Below are positions 9,196-16,543 of a stretch of DNA of 64,000 nt, one piece after another. Both the position numbers and the translations under genes were made by a program. Each line of letters starts with the position of its first letter. Position 1 is the first letter of the stretch. The notes under the pieces are model-generated. The model had not been told where the DNA came from. It was given only the letters and a program-made list of their open reading frames with translations, and made no database searches. Origin of the DNA: Rosenbergiella nectarea (GTDB lineage: Bacteria; Pseudomonadota; Gammaproteobacteria; Enterobacterales; Enterobacteriaceae); NCBI RefSeq assembly GCF_900111105.1, contig NZ_FOGC01000002.1:1-64000 (forward strand), given 5' to 3'.

Positions 9196-9627
9196 ATGTT
9201 AATTATCAGTAGACGTTTAGACGCAGACGAAACCCGCTGGATTGAGCCAATCAAAGGCCTAAAATTAAAAGTGGGTAGCGTTGAGTCCCACGATTACAAG
9301 TCACGTCAGGCCATCGTCCGCCGCCATGTCGACAGATTGGATGCTGCGCTTAATGTTGGCACCAAGGAATTCGACCTGTCGACTATTGGTGATGTGGATT
9401 CACTCGACGACTTGCTGCTTGATACCTGCTCAAAATACTTACTGTTAGATTGGCAGGGAGTTGGTGAGATTGTGGATGGCAAAGAAGTAGCCATTGAATA
9501 CACCCCGGAAAGTGGGTTAGCCCTGTTAAAGCAGAAGCCAGATCTGTACTGGTCAATCCTCAAGACCGGTTCTGACATCGCTCAAGGCATCAAAGAGAAG
9601 AAAGACGATGCCGTGGGAAAGCCATAG
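9196..9627 (+). CDS. Tail assembly chaperone, unshifted product (lambda G-like)
   Basis: 143 residues from ATG 9196, chosen for the GCAGAGGT ribosome site 5-6 bp upstream; an earlier alternative start would run through the terminator hairpin. Lambda gpG is 140 residues. It binds the tape measure protein and, with the frameshifted G-T form, recruits tail tube subunits; neither is in the finished virion. Its last sense codons carry a G GGA AAG slippery site (9,615-9,621), followed by CCA and the TAG stop. Confidence 0.87.
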   Translation: MLIISRRLDADETRWIEPIKGLKLKVGSVESHDYKSRQAIVRRHVDRLDAALNVGTKEFDLSTIGDVDSLDDLLLDTCSKYLLLDWQGVGEIVDGKEVAIEYTPESGLALLKQKPDLYWSILKTGSDIAQGIKEKKDDAVGKP

Positions 9628-9965
9628 CCGCGCAGAAGTGGCTTAGCCGATACTCTGGCCCAGAAGGTGAGCGCAACCGGTGGCGAGAGGAAAGGTTGGG
9701 GCTTAAGCCAGCCGAAGAGCCAGAGATTGACGAACTAACTGCCCTTATTCTCTCAGCCTACTCAGTAATTAGCCGAGGTAGGCAATATGCTGGCATGGCT
9801 GCCTCACCGCTTCCCTTGTCGCTGAGTGACATCGACACATATCTTCGCAGTAGGCCCATTCAAGTTAATCGAGAAATGTTTGAGCAAGCGATATTTGCAC
9901 TCGACGATGTTTATCGTGAAGAAGTGATGAAAGGAGACGGAGAGCCCGAGGAAGATGAAGAGTAA
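9196..9965 (+). CDS. Tail assembly chaperone G-T fusion by -1 frameshift
   Basis: Expected product join(9196..9621, 9621..9965), 256 residues. At 9,615-9,621 the zero-frame reads gtG GGA AAG cca tag. The heptamer GGGAAAG is the canonical X XXY YYZ slip site and the same heptamer as in lambda G-T. The -1 frame stays open from there, reading AIAAQKWLSRYSGPEGERNR and on through the acidic end DGEPEEDEE, with no ATG at its beginning; only a TTG at 9,696. This makes a stand-alone second gene unlikely. In lambda the long form is made at a few percent and the G:G-T ratio matters for tail assembly. The efficiency here is unknown. Confidence 0.87.
9615..9621 (+). promoter_or_regulatory. Programmed -1 ribosomal frameshift site GGGAAAG
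   Basis: The heptamer is in the right phase (G GGA AAG) and 4 nt before the zero-frame stop. No strong pseudoknot is obvious downstream, as in lambda, where none is required. Confidence 0.87.
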
Positions 9966-10253
9966 TCATTCACCTTCACCGTAATCAGGGAAGTTTTTGC
10001 GGAAAGCGCGGTCCATTTGTTTTATTTTTTCAGCGACATCTGACGTCCACTTTTGCATTTCCTCAAATGATTGTAGTTGCTCAGCGGTTGGAGCCTTCAA
10101 ATCTTCAATTTTTGGTGGCGTTACATACTCTTCGAGAATTTTCACGATTTCTGAGTTTAAAGATCTTCCGTTCCTTTTTGCTATCTCTTGAAGCTTGTCT
10201 TTTAGCTCAGCAGGCATCCGTACACCATATGGTGCTATATCTCGAACTTTCAT
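9966..10253 (-). CDS. Arc-like ribbon-helix-helix DNA-binding protein
   Basis: 95 residues. The N-terminal RDIAPYGVRMPAELKDKLQE strand-helix followed by AKRNGRSLNSEIVKILEEYV is the Arc/Mnt fold: a strand that enters the major groove as a dimer, then two helices. The C-terminal half (EDLKAPTAEQLQSFEEMQKW) is a helical extension, longer than P22 Arc and closer to Mnt, which has a tetramerising tail. It is one of only two minus-strand genes in the late region, lying in a module inserted between tail chaperone and tape measure. It diverges from a second, shorter Arc-like gene, with two palindromic operators between. It probably represses the antirepressor promoter and may autoregulate. It abuts the end of the chaperone gene exactly. 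Confidence 0.88.
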   Translation of the reverse strand: MKVRDIAPYGVRMPAELKDKLQEIAKRNGRSLNSEIVKILEEYVTPPKIEDLKAPTAEQLQSFEEMQKWTSDVAEKIKQMDRAFRKNFPDYGEGE

Positions 10254-10263
10254 ATTTTTTGCC

Positions 10264-10283
10264 GTGTAGTTAAGTTTCTACAC
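10264..10283. promoter_or_regulatory. Palindromic operator 1 between Arc-like genes
   Basis: GTGTAG-N8-CTACAC dyad, 11 bp upstream of the minus-strand Arc-like gene start. It shares its half-site with operator 2. Likely target of one or both RHH repressors. Confidence 0.65.
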
Positions 10284-10301
10284 AATGTAATGATAATTTT
10301 A

Positions 10302-10329
10302 TTGACTATCTATACTCACGATGTATTAT
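10302..10329 (+). promoter_or_regulatory. Sigma70 promoter for the arc2-antirepressor transcript
   Basis: -35 TTGACT and -10 TATTAT with a 16-bp spacer. Transcription would start a few bases into operator 2, so a bound repressor would block it. It drives the 55-residue Arc-like gene and the Bro-N antirepressor. Confidence 0.65.
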
Positions 10330-10331
10330 TT

Positions 10332-10346
10332 GTGTAGTGATTACAC
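10332..10346. promoter_or_regulatory. Palindromic operator 2 over the start of arc2 transcript
   Basis: GTGTA-N5-TACAC dyad (left half extends to GTGTAG, as in operator 1) placed 2 bp after the -10 box and 17 bp before the ATG of the second Arc-like gene. Confidence 0.65.
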
Positions 10347-10363
10347 GATGAAGAGGATGTGTT

Positions 10364-10531
10364 ATGAGTGATTCAAAAATAAGAGATATAGCCCCGACAG
10401 GAATTAGATTTCCAGAATGGCTTAAAGCAGCATTAAAAAAAGCTGCTACGGATGAGTGTCGGTCTTTTAATGGTGAGGTTATTAAGAGATTAGAAAGGAG
10501 CTTGAGAGAAGATGGCTTCATTAAAGCTTAA
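10364..10531 (+). CDS. Second Arc-like ribbon-helix-helix repressor (55 residues)
   Basis: 55 residues, about the size of P22 Arc (53). SKIRDIAPTGIRFPEWLKAA is the DNA-contact strand and first helix, and DECRSFNGEVIKRLERSLRE the second helix. It shares the KIRDIAP.G.R.P start with the oppositely oriented 95-residue protein, so the two are paralogues facing each other across shared operators, like Mnt and Arc of P22 immI. It is the first gene of the transcript that continues into the Bro-N antirepressor, so it may limit antirepressor synthesis by autorepression. The ribosome site GAGGATGTGTT is upstream of ATG. Its 3' end is followed within 11 bp by the leader hairpin. Confidence 0.85.
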   Translation: MSDSKIRDIAPTGIRFPEWLKAALKKAATDECRSFNGEVIKRLERSLREDGFIKA

Positions 10532-10541
10532 ATACAGCGAA

Positions 10542-10570
10542 GCCCTGAAGTGCGCGAACACTAACAGGGC
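10542..10570 (+). promoter_or_regulatory. Leader hairpin upstream of the antirepressor
   Basis: Outer stem GCCCTG / CAGGGC, inner stem AGTG / CACT and loop CGCGAA. I recall very similar leaders ('GCGAACACTAACAGGGCCTCTA') before antirepressor-like genes of enterobacterial prophages. Antisense control of the P1 c4 type is one possibility; this is inference. Confidence 0.55.
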
Positions 10571-10604
10571 CTCTATCGAAAATAACCGGCTAGGAAATAT
10601 CGAC

Positions 10605-11237
10605 ATGAATATTGTAGCGAAATCAGACTTAAACTTCCACGGAATTCAGTTACAGCCAATAGAACAGATGAATGATATTTGGCTTACATCATCTGATATA
10701 GCCAAGGCTCTTGGGTATGCATCAAGCAAGAGCGTATCAACTATTTACTCTCGTAACTCAGATGAGTTTACAGACGCCATGTCAATGGTCATCAAAATGA
10801 AGACCAACGGGATAAACAATAACTTACGTGAAAAATCAGTGCGTGTTTTCTCGTTAAGAGGCTGCCATCTGATAGCGATGTTCGCAACTACAACAATCGC
10901 TAAAGAATTCCGAAAATGGGTATTAGACATCCTTGACCGTGAAGTCACTCAGTCACCAATCGCTCAACAGTTCACGGACGAGGAATTATGCCAACTTTGC
11001 TGGCTGTGGCGTCACGCTACTGGAATGGCTGGTTACATGATGGATGTTGAGCCAATTTTGACAGCGGCAGAGCATCGGCTAGCCCCTGCCTATGTCTCAT
11101 ACCCAAAAGAAACCATCTTTATCCGAAACAAAGTTAGGAGAATGTTGGAACGAGAAACAATGCACATAAAAGCTGATCATAGAACGGAAGATAATTGGCG
11201 AGTGCTAAGAAACTTAAGAATACCGGAGTTACATTGA
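10605..11237 (+). CDS. Bro-N domain antirepressor
   Basis: 210 residues from ATG 10,605, preferred because AGGAAAT lies about 9 bp upstream and earlier in-frame starts fall inside the leader hairpin and the upstream gene. The N-terminal Bro-N domain (residues about 8-105) shows FHGIQLQ, WLTSSDIAKALGYASSKSVS and the conserved FSLRGCHLIAMFATT and AKEFRKWVLDILDREV segments. The C-terminal half is a helical domain typical of P22 Ant-like and related antirepressors. In such systems the protein binds the prophage CI-type repressor and induces lytic growth. Control by the Arc-like pair and by the leader hairpin fits this role. Its repressor target is not in the window. Confidence 0.87.
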   Translation: MNIVAKSDLNFHGIQLQPIEQMNDIWLTSSDIAKALGYASSKSVSTIYSRNSDEFTDAMSMVIKMKTNGINNNLREKSVRVFSLRGCHLIAMFATTTIAKEFRKWVLDILDREVTQSPIAQQFTDEELCQLCWLWRHATGMAGYMMDVEPILTAAEHRLAPAYVSYPKETIFIRNKVRRMLERETMHIKADHRTEDNWRVLRNLRIPELH

Positions 11238-11265
11238 TAGGCGTATTGGATGGCGTAAAAAGAAA

Positions 11266-11288
11266 AACCGCCAGTAGGGCTGGCGGCT
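11266..11288 (-). terminator. Hairpin with T-run reading leftwards
   Basis: Stem CCGCCAG / CTGGCGG with a 5-nt loop. On the minus strand it is followed by TTTTTCTTTTT, so it is a good intrinsic terminator for leftward transcription. On the plus strand the T-run is weak. Confidence 0.5.
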
Positions 11289-11316
11289 TAATCACTTACT
11301 TAGATTGGAGACTTAC

Positions 11317-12108
11317 ATGCAACAATCAATATCAACTGGTGTAAATGTAGCAAATCCTCACTTATCTGTCGATCCTGATTTATTCCCAGTGATTGAATGG
11401 AGTGGTGTAAAGGTTATTACAACTGCAATGCTGGCTACAGGATATGAGACTGATGAAGTTAACATCAGGAAAAACCTATCTTCCAATCAAGAAAGGTTTG
11501 AAGAAGGAAAGCACTACTTCCTCTTAACTGGTTCAGATTTAAAGGAATTTAAGGACAGAGTAACTTTCGGTAACTCTGTTGGTAAGAGAGCTAAAAGCAT
11601 CACCCTCTGGACAGAGAAGGGTGCAGCTAGAATGTCTAAGATAATTGATACAGACAAGGCATGGAGTTTCTTCGAAAAGCTCGAAGATTCTTATTTCAGA
11701 CCTCAACCATCTGCCGCATTACCTCTTAGCTATGAGCAAGCGCTGGAAGACTTGCTTACCAAGGTAAAAGAGAATCGAATCCTCACGGAGCAGCGTGATG
11801 CAGCAATTCAAACTAAGGCTTGGATAGGTGAAAAGCGTGAAGCAACGGCAATGGCTACCGCCTCGGCAGAAAAGCGTAAGGCTAATGCTTTAGCCAACAA
11901 ACTTGGTGAGTGTAAGAAGCACGCTACCATTAAAGCAGTGCAGCGAGTGACTGGAGAGAAATTCTCTCACTGGCCTATGAAGAAATGGTGTGCAGCTAAT
12001 GGGTTAACTCCGAAGGATGTGCCAGACGAAACCTACGGAACTGTTAAATCTTGGCCTGCCGAGGCATGGAAGGCTGTTAACGAAATAAACCTTAAATCTC
12101 TGTTCTAA
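11317..12108 (+). CDS. ORF6N-domain antirepressor-like protein
   Basis: 263 residues from ATG 11,317 (ribosome site TTGGAG 7 bp upstream; the 4-codon-longer TTG start has none). The N-terminal ORF6N-like domain (residues about 20-120) shows PVIEWSGVKVITTAMLATGY, a FEEGKHYFLLTG segment, and the SITLWTEKGAARMSKIIDTD and AWSFFEKLEDSYFR signatures. A Lys/Ala-rich helical middle and a C-terminal WPMKKWCAANGLTPKDVPDE segment follow. The N-domain plus different C-domains make a mosaic family of antirepressors and phage regulators. It is the second such protein in the module, after a hairpin, and its stop precedes a terminator. Target unknown. Confidence 0.82.
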   Translation: MQQSISTGVNVANPHLSVDPDLFPVIEWSGVKVITTAMLATGYETDEVNIRKNLSSNQERFEEGKHYFLLTGSDLKEFKDRVTFGNSVGKRAKSITLWTEKGAARMSKIIDTDKAWSFFEKLEDSYFRPQPSAALPLSYEQALEDLLTKVKENRILTEQRDAAIQTKAWIGEKREATAMATASAEKRKANALANKLGECKKHATIKAVQRVTGEKFSHWPMKKWCAANGLTPKDVPDETYGTVKSWPAEAWKAVNEINLKSLF

Positions 12109-12129
12109 TCATTAAGTTTAATCACTATC

Positions 12130-12152
12130 AACCCGCTTAACTGCGGGTTTCT
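12130..12152 (+). terminator. Terminator after the ORF6N gene
   Basis: ACCCGC / GCGGGT stem, 6-nt loop, then TTTCTTGCTT. Confidence 0.7.
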
Positions 12153-12215
12153 TGCTTCCCTTTGCACTTAATTAACATTAGGATTGCTCTTAACTTTACT
12201 AATGGGGATTGGGAT

Positions 12216-12449
12216 ATGAGGCAGTTTATTTTTATTATTATCATTTTGGCCGTGGTATTTTTTATTTTCAGTGCAATCGTTGGTTCTTCGCCAGAAGAAA
12301 AAGAAAAGTCACAGGCGAGAGACGCGATCAGCTTATGCTGGAATGACCAAGGGAAAAAATCCAATACTCCAGGAGAAGCTAGATTTATCGCTGGGGCTTG
12401 CGAGAAAATGGAAAACGATTACAAAACAAAACATGGTGTATCGCCATAG
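12216..12449 (+). CDS. Small single-span membrane protein, unknown
   Basis: 77 residues from ATG 12,216, chosen because the membrane segment starts there and GGGGATTGGG precedes it. One hydrophobic helix (residues about 4-24, FIFIIIILAVVFFIFSAIV) is followed by a charged soluble tail with two Cys (near residues 42 and 61). It lies between two terminators in the inserted module ahead of the tape measure. Such single-gene units in prophages often act on the lysogen, for example in superinfection exclusion, but nothing in the sequence proves it. Unrecognised. Confidence 0.6.
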   Translation: MRQFIFIIIILAVVFFIFSAIVGSSPEEKEKSQARDAISLCWNDQGKKSNTPGEARFIAGACEKMENDYKTKHGVSP

Positions 12450-12467
12450 TTCGTCATTAAAAAATAT

Positions 12468-12490
12468 AACCCGCTTCGGCGGGTTTTTTT
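12468..12490 (+). terminator. Terminator immediately before the tape measure gene
   Basis: ACCCGC-TTCG-GCGGGT with a T7 run. A 22-nt segment is identical to one at 23,200-23,221. The tape measure ATG is 18 bp further on. Confidence 0.85.
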
Positions 12491-12508
12491 ATGTCCGAGG
12501 AAAAGTAA

Positions 12509-15364
12509 ATGGCAGAACAAACATCCCGCCTCGCCGTCATTATCGATAGCTCCGGCGCACAGAAGAATACCGACTCGCTGGCAAGCTCTTTGGCTAAATT
12601 GACTCAAGCTGGACAAAAGGCCGCTGATGGTGCTGGTAAGGTTACGAAAGCCACGCAGGACGAATCACAAGCTTTATCTCAACTACTTGACCGTATTGAT
12701 CCGGTTAATGCCGCGCTCAATAAGTTAGACCAGCAGCAGCGACAATTGGCGGGATTTAAAGCTAAAGGATTTCTCGATACAGATACTTTCGATGCTTACA
12801 GCAAAAAGATTGATGACGCTCGCTTGAGATTGGGGCAAATGTCTGAGCAGTTAGTTAAGACAGGGCAATCTTCCAAGCAAGCAGCATGGGCTATGAGAAT
12901 GATACCCGCGCAGATGACCGATATTGTCGTCGGGCTATCAACAGGCCAATCACCGTTCATGGTGCTTATGCAGCAAGGTGGCCAGCTAAAGGACATGTTC
13001 GGCGGTATCGGTCCAGCCATTAGAGGTGTCGGTGGATATGTGATGGGATTAGTTAGTCCGTTCACCATTGCGGCGGGAGCAGTAGCTGCCTATGGAGTGG
13101 CATTCTATCAAGCACAGGAAGAAATGGACGCACTTAATAAAAGTGCCAACACGTTAAACAATGTCAGTGGATTAAACCTATCACAGATAACCGCACTAGC
13201 GCATAGTGCATCAGCACTAGGCGTTTCATACGGTGACGCAATATCAGCAGTTGGTAGCTTGACGCAATCACTAAGCACAAACGCTGATATGTACCCGCAA
13301 ATCATCAAAGCATCGAGCGATTACGCAAGCGCCAGTGGTCAAGACCTAAATTCAGTTGTGGGAATGTTCAGCCAGCTTTCCGATTCAAGCGGTAAATCTA
13401 TTGACCAATTGGACGATAAGTTAGGGTTCTTAACCGCAGCGCAAAGAAAACAGATTGATGCGGCCTTGGAAGGTGGAAACACTGCCGATGCTCAGCGCCA
13501 AGCCTTTAGCGCTCTATCCGATAAGTTAGGCGAGCTAACTACAAAACTTAACCAAGGCGCTACTGGGTGGAATAATTTTTGGCACTCACTAGGCTCTGGA
13601 GCTTCAAACTCGTGGGAAGTATTCAAGGAAATAGCAGGCGGCAACTACTTAGACAATGCTGATATTAGAAAATACCAGCAGAGAACACAGCAGCGCAGTA
13701 ACGCCATGAGTAGCGGCACATGGACTAGTGATAATGAGCAGCACTATCAAATGCTCAATGACACGCCAATAATTAAAGCCTATGTCAGTCAGCTAAGTAA
13801 TTTAGGTGATGCTCAGAAGAAACTACAAGAGCAAAGCTACCTCAAGCAACTTAACACCGACCTGAGCAACAATGCAGACGCGACCACCAAGGCTCGGGAA
13901 GCATTAGCGAAGTTAGACAGTCAATTTAAGCAGCAACCAAAGAACATTCAAGACCAAGGACGAAGCGATTATTTAGCTCTGAGGGCGAAATACTCACAAA
14001 ACCTTGCTGACGCTGAGAGTGCCGCAGCCAAGAAGGATAGAGCGCCCGCAACTAAGGCGTATTCCGAAGATGCAGGCTCAAGGTTAATTGACCAACTCAA
14101 CCAGCAACACGCAGCTCTTTCCGCTCAGATTGATACGACTGATAAGCTTTCTGCTGCGCAACAAGCGTTAGTGAAATGGGAGCAGCAACTCGCTGACATT
14201 AAGGGTAAGTCCACTCTGACCGCCGACCAGAAATCGCTACTGGCTAATCAGGATAAAATTACAGCGCTATATCAGCAAAATGCAGCACTAGAAAGGCAGC
14301 AACAGTTAGTTAAGCAAACGGCAGCGTTATCAGGTTATCAAGGCAATCTAAACCGCGACATTAGCAGCCGAAACTCTCAATACTCAAACGATGAATCAGC
14401 GGCGTCAGGTGCTAGGAGCGCATACCAGCAAGGAATCCTAACGCAAAGGATCACGCTTGAGCAGCAACTAAACGACAAGATAATCCAGTTGCGCCAACAA
14501 AGAACCTCGGCAACTACTGAGATTGACCGTCAGACCATCGACCAAGAGATTGCTATGCAGCAATCAGCGAATGACAAGATGCTAGCAGATTATGATGCTC
14601 ATACTCAGCGCATGACCGCTATGCGTGGCTCATGGTCAAATGGTGCTGAAAAAGCGTGGCAAGAATACGCAGACAGCGCCTCTAATGCTTCGGGCATGAC
14701 TCAAACATTGTTTAGTGATGCTTTCTCAAGTATGGAGGACGCTATCGCTTCTTTCTCAACATCTGGAAAGCTGTCTTTCAAGGGTTTTGCTAACTCTGTA
14801 ATCAGTGATATTGCTCGTATCGCTGCGCGGATGGCTATATCAGGGATTGCCAGCAGTGCTATCGGCGCAGTTAGTAGCTTATTCAGCCCATCAGTCGCAG
14901 GTAACGCAGGAACGGCGCTAAGTGGTAACGGTGCGCTAGGTTTATCAACTAGCTATACAAGTTACTTGAAAGGCGGATATGACGGCGGAGGCTTTACTGG
15001 TGAAGGCGGAAAATACGACCCAGCGGGCATTGTTCATAAAGGTGAATTTGTGTTCACCAAAGAAGCCACAAGCCGGATAGGTAAAGACAATCTAGCCCAG
15101 ATAATGAAAGGCTATTCAAGTGGCGGATATGTTGGTGCGCCGACAGGTAGAACACCTTCAACCAGTAAGCAAATAAGTAATAGTGGTGGTTTCAGCATGG
15201 GCGATATTAACGTCACTATTGACAGCAATGGCAACGCCTCCTCCAGTTCTGTAAGTGACGGTCAGGGTATCGCTAAACAGATTCAAGCCGCTGTAATTAA
15301 CACCATCAATGACCAAGCCAACAGGCAGGGAACTCCACTCTGGCGAGCCATTAAGGGGCGGTAA
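12509..15364 (+). CDS. Tail tape measure protein (lambda H-like)
   Basis: 951 residues. It sets tail length: the helical protein fills the tail tube and is ejected with DNA. The N-terminal part carries the lambda gpH-like segment AWAMRMIPAQMTDIVVGLST and the hydrophobic stretch GGYVMGLVSPFTIAAGAVAA (near residues 170-195). Long Gln/Ala/Lys-rich coiled coils fill the middle (about 430-720). The C-terminal part has Gly-rich turns (GGYDGGGFTGEGGKYDPAGI), as in gpH. Its stop overlaps the next start (TAATG). The predicted rod of about 950 residues would imply a tail somewhat longer than lambda's if spacing per residue is the same. Confidence 0.93.
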   Translation: MAEQTSRLAVIIDSSGAQKNTDSLASSLAKLTQAGQKAADGAGKVTKATQDESQALSQLLDRIDPVNAALNKLDQQQRQLAGFKAKGFLDTDTFDAYSKKIDDARLRLGQMSEQLVKTGQSSKQAAWAMRMIPAQMTDIVVGLSTGQSPFMVLMQQGGQLKDMFGGIGPAIRGVGGYVMGLVSPFTIAAGAVAAYGVAFYQAQEEMDALNKSANTLNNVSGLNLSQITALAHSASALGVSYGDAISAVGSLTQSLSTNADMYPQIIKASSDYASASGQDLNSVVGMFSQLSDSSGKSIDQLDDKLGFLTAAQRKQIDAALEGGNTADAQRQAFSALSDKLGELTTKLNQGATGWNNFWHSLGSGASNSWEVFKEIAGGNYLDNADIRKYQQRTQQRSNAMSSGTWTSDNEQHYQMLNDTPIIKAYVSQLSNLGDAQKKLQEQSYLKQLNTDLSNNADATTKAREALAKLDSQFKQQPKNIQDQGRSDYLALRAKYSQNLADAESAAAKKDRAPATKAYSEDAGSRLIDQLNQQHAALSAQIDTTDKLSAAQQALVKWEQQLADIKGKSTLTADQKSLLANQDKITALYQQNAALERQQQLVKQTAALSGYQGNLNRDISSRNSQYSNDESAASGARSAYQQGILTQRITLEQQLNDKIIQLRQQRTSATTEIDRQTIDQEIAMQQSANDKMLADYDAHTQRMTAMRGSWSNGAEKAWQEYADSASNASGMTQTLFSDAFSSMEDAIASFSTSGKLSFKGFANSVISDIARIAARMAISGIASSAIGAVSSLFSPSVAGNAGTALSGNGALGLSTSYTSYLKGGYDGGGFTGEGGKYDPAGIVHKGEFVFTKEATSRIGKDNLAQIMKGYSSGGYVGAPTGRTPSTSKQISNSGGFSMGDINVTIDSNGNASSSSVSDGQGIAKQIQAAVINTINDQANRQGTPLWRAIKGR

Positions 15365-15699
15365 TGGATACATTCAGCTATTGCGTCCAAATAGGCGCGA
15401 CAGGAACGGTGCCGGTGAAGGTTAATTCGGCACAGTTCGACGATGGGTATAAGCAGGTCAGCGGTGTTGGCATTAATTCAGTTGCCGAAACGTGGAGCCT
15501 GACGAGTAAGGGGCCGCTGGCAGATATGCAGAAGGTTAGGAATTTTCTCACCTCTCACTGTACAGCATCCTTCTATTGGAATAACCCGTGGGGCGAAAGA
15601 AAAATGTATCGAGTTAAAGCCGATTCCATTACGCCTAATTTCGTTACCGGGCAGTATGTAGAGCTATCATTCACATTTGAACAGGCCTTTGCGCCTTAG
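15364..15699 (+). CDS. Minor tail protein (lambda M-like)
   Basis: 111 residues, close to lambda gpM (109). Conserved features include VNSAQFDDGYKQVSGVGIN near residue 24 (the F.DGY.Q motif) and the end YVELSFTFEQAF. In lambda, gpM joins the tail-tip initiator to the first tube ring. Its start overlaps the tape measure stop, as H and M are coupled in lambda. In lambda the next gene would be L; here three extra genes come between. Confidence 0.9.
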   Translation: MDTFSYCVQIGATGTVPVKVNSAQFDDGYKQVSGVGINSVAETWSLTSKGPLADMQKVRNFLTSHCTASFYWNNPWGERKMYRVKADSITPNFVTGQYVELSFTFEQAFAP

Positions 15700-15707
15700 G
15701 AGTAGGT

Positions 15708-16295
15708 ATGAGTATCGAGCAAGAAATTAAAGGCATTATTGATAACGCTATGGCTTTAAATAAGCAAGAGCAAAAAGACTTTACTATGAAGGTTCAAGAG
15801 CAATTTAATGAAATATCTCAGCAGATGAATAAGCTAGGACAAATCATCTCAGGTACCGCCTCCGACACACCTAAGCGATCACTTCAAGATGATAGATCGG
15901 AAATGCTACTAGTCGTCAGCGATGATGGATATTCAATCAAGGCTGGTAGCCAATTTGCATCATATAGACCTGATGGAAGCATGGCATTCAACTGGGGCAA
16001 CAAAGAAGGACCTCAATTACCTACTTGTCTAAAATTCAAAGACTACAGAAGCAAAAAATCAGTGGATAACGAATCTGACAGCATTGAATCAAGTCAGCTT
16101 GAAAGTGGAAGTTTAAAAACAACTTCAGTTGATATCCATATAGTGGATGGTAAAGGCCAGATGACATGCAGAATGGAGCGTCCATCTGACCATGAATTAT
16201 CAGAAAAAATTAAAGAGCTTAAAGCTTATGATGTGGATGCTCAGTTGATGTTTGTTGCAGCTTTAATGCCGACTGAACTATTGAAATCGATTTAG
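15708..16295 (+). CDS. Unknown protein inserted between tail genes M and L (1)
   Basis: 195 residues with its own ribosome site (AGGAGTAGGT). An amphipathic, Gln/Glu/Lys-rich N-terminal helix (residues about 1-45, possible coiled coil) is followed by a mixed alpha/beta part with MLLVVSDDGYSIKAGSQF and a C-terminal segment ending MFVAALMPTELLKSI. No membrane segment, signal peptide or known domain is seen. Base composition is more AT-rich than the flanking tail genes. Together with the next two genes it breaks the lambda M-L order, so it is likely an accessory gene rather than a structural one. Function not recognised. Confidence 0.75.
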   Translation: MSIEQEIKGIIDNAMALNKQEQKDFTMKVQEQFNEISQQMNKLGQIISGTASDTPKRSLQDDRSEMLLVVSDDGYSIKAGSQFASYRPDGSMAFNWGNKEGPQLPTCLKFKDYRSKKSVDNESDSIESSQLESGSLKTTSVDIHIVDGKGQMTCRMERPSDHELSEKIKELKAYDVDAQLMFVAALMPTELLKSI

Positions 16296-16309
16296 AGAAA
16301 GGATGGATT

Positions 16310-16540
16310 ATGAGTAAGAAGTATGAATTACTATTTCGTGGCTTAGAAATTACGGGTGACAAAGTTGAGGCGGCTGTCGATGTTAGTGATGCAAAGCTAC
16401 CCATGTATGCAGGCTTCAGGATTAACGTATCAGTCGATCGTAATTCTGAAGATTGTTTACGCGCCTACGAAAAGGCCGCTATTGAGAAAGCCGCTTCAAT
16501 CATTATCGATATCGCTGATGAATTAAAAGAAGCGGTCTAG
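16310..16540 (+). CDS. Unknown protein inserted between tail genes M and L (2)
   Basis: 76 residues, start after AAAGGATGGATT, 14 bp after the previous gene, so probably in the same transcript. It reads like a small single alpha/beta domain (YELLFRGLEITGDKVEAAVD, then a C-terminal helix AIEKAASIIIDIADELKEAV). No known motif. It may be a partner of the 195-residue protein. Confidence 0.7.
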   Translation: MSKKYELLFRGLEITGDKVEAAVDVSDAKLPMYAGFRINVSVDRNSEDCLRAYEKAAIEKAASIIIDIADELKEAV

Positions 16541-16543
16541 TTT

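Noticed and set aside
9696-9965. Independent gene starting at TTG 9,696
   Set aside because: The frame is open upstream to a canonical slippery site and encodes conserved-looking sequence before the TTG, so it is the T part of a frameshift product.
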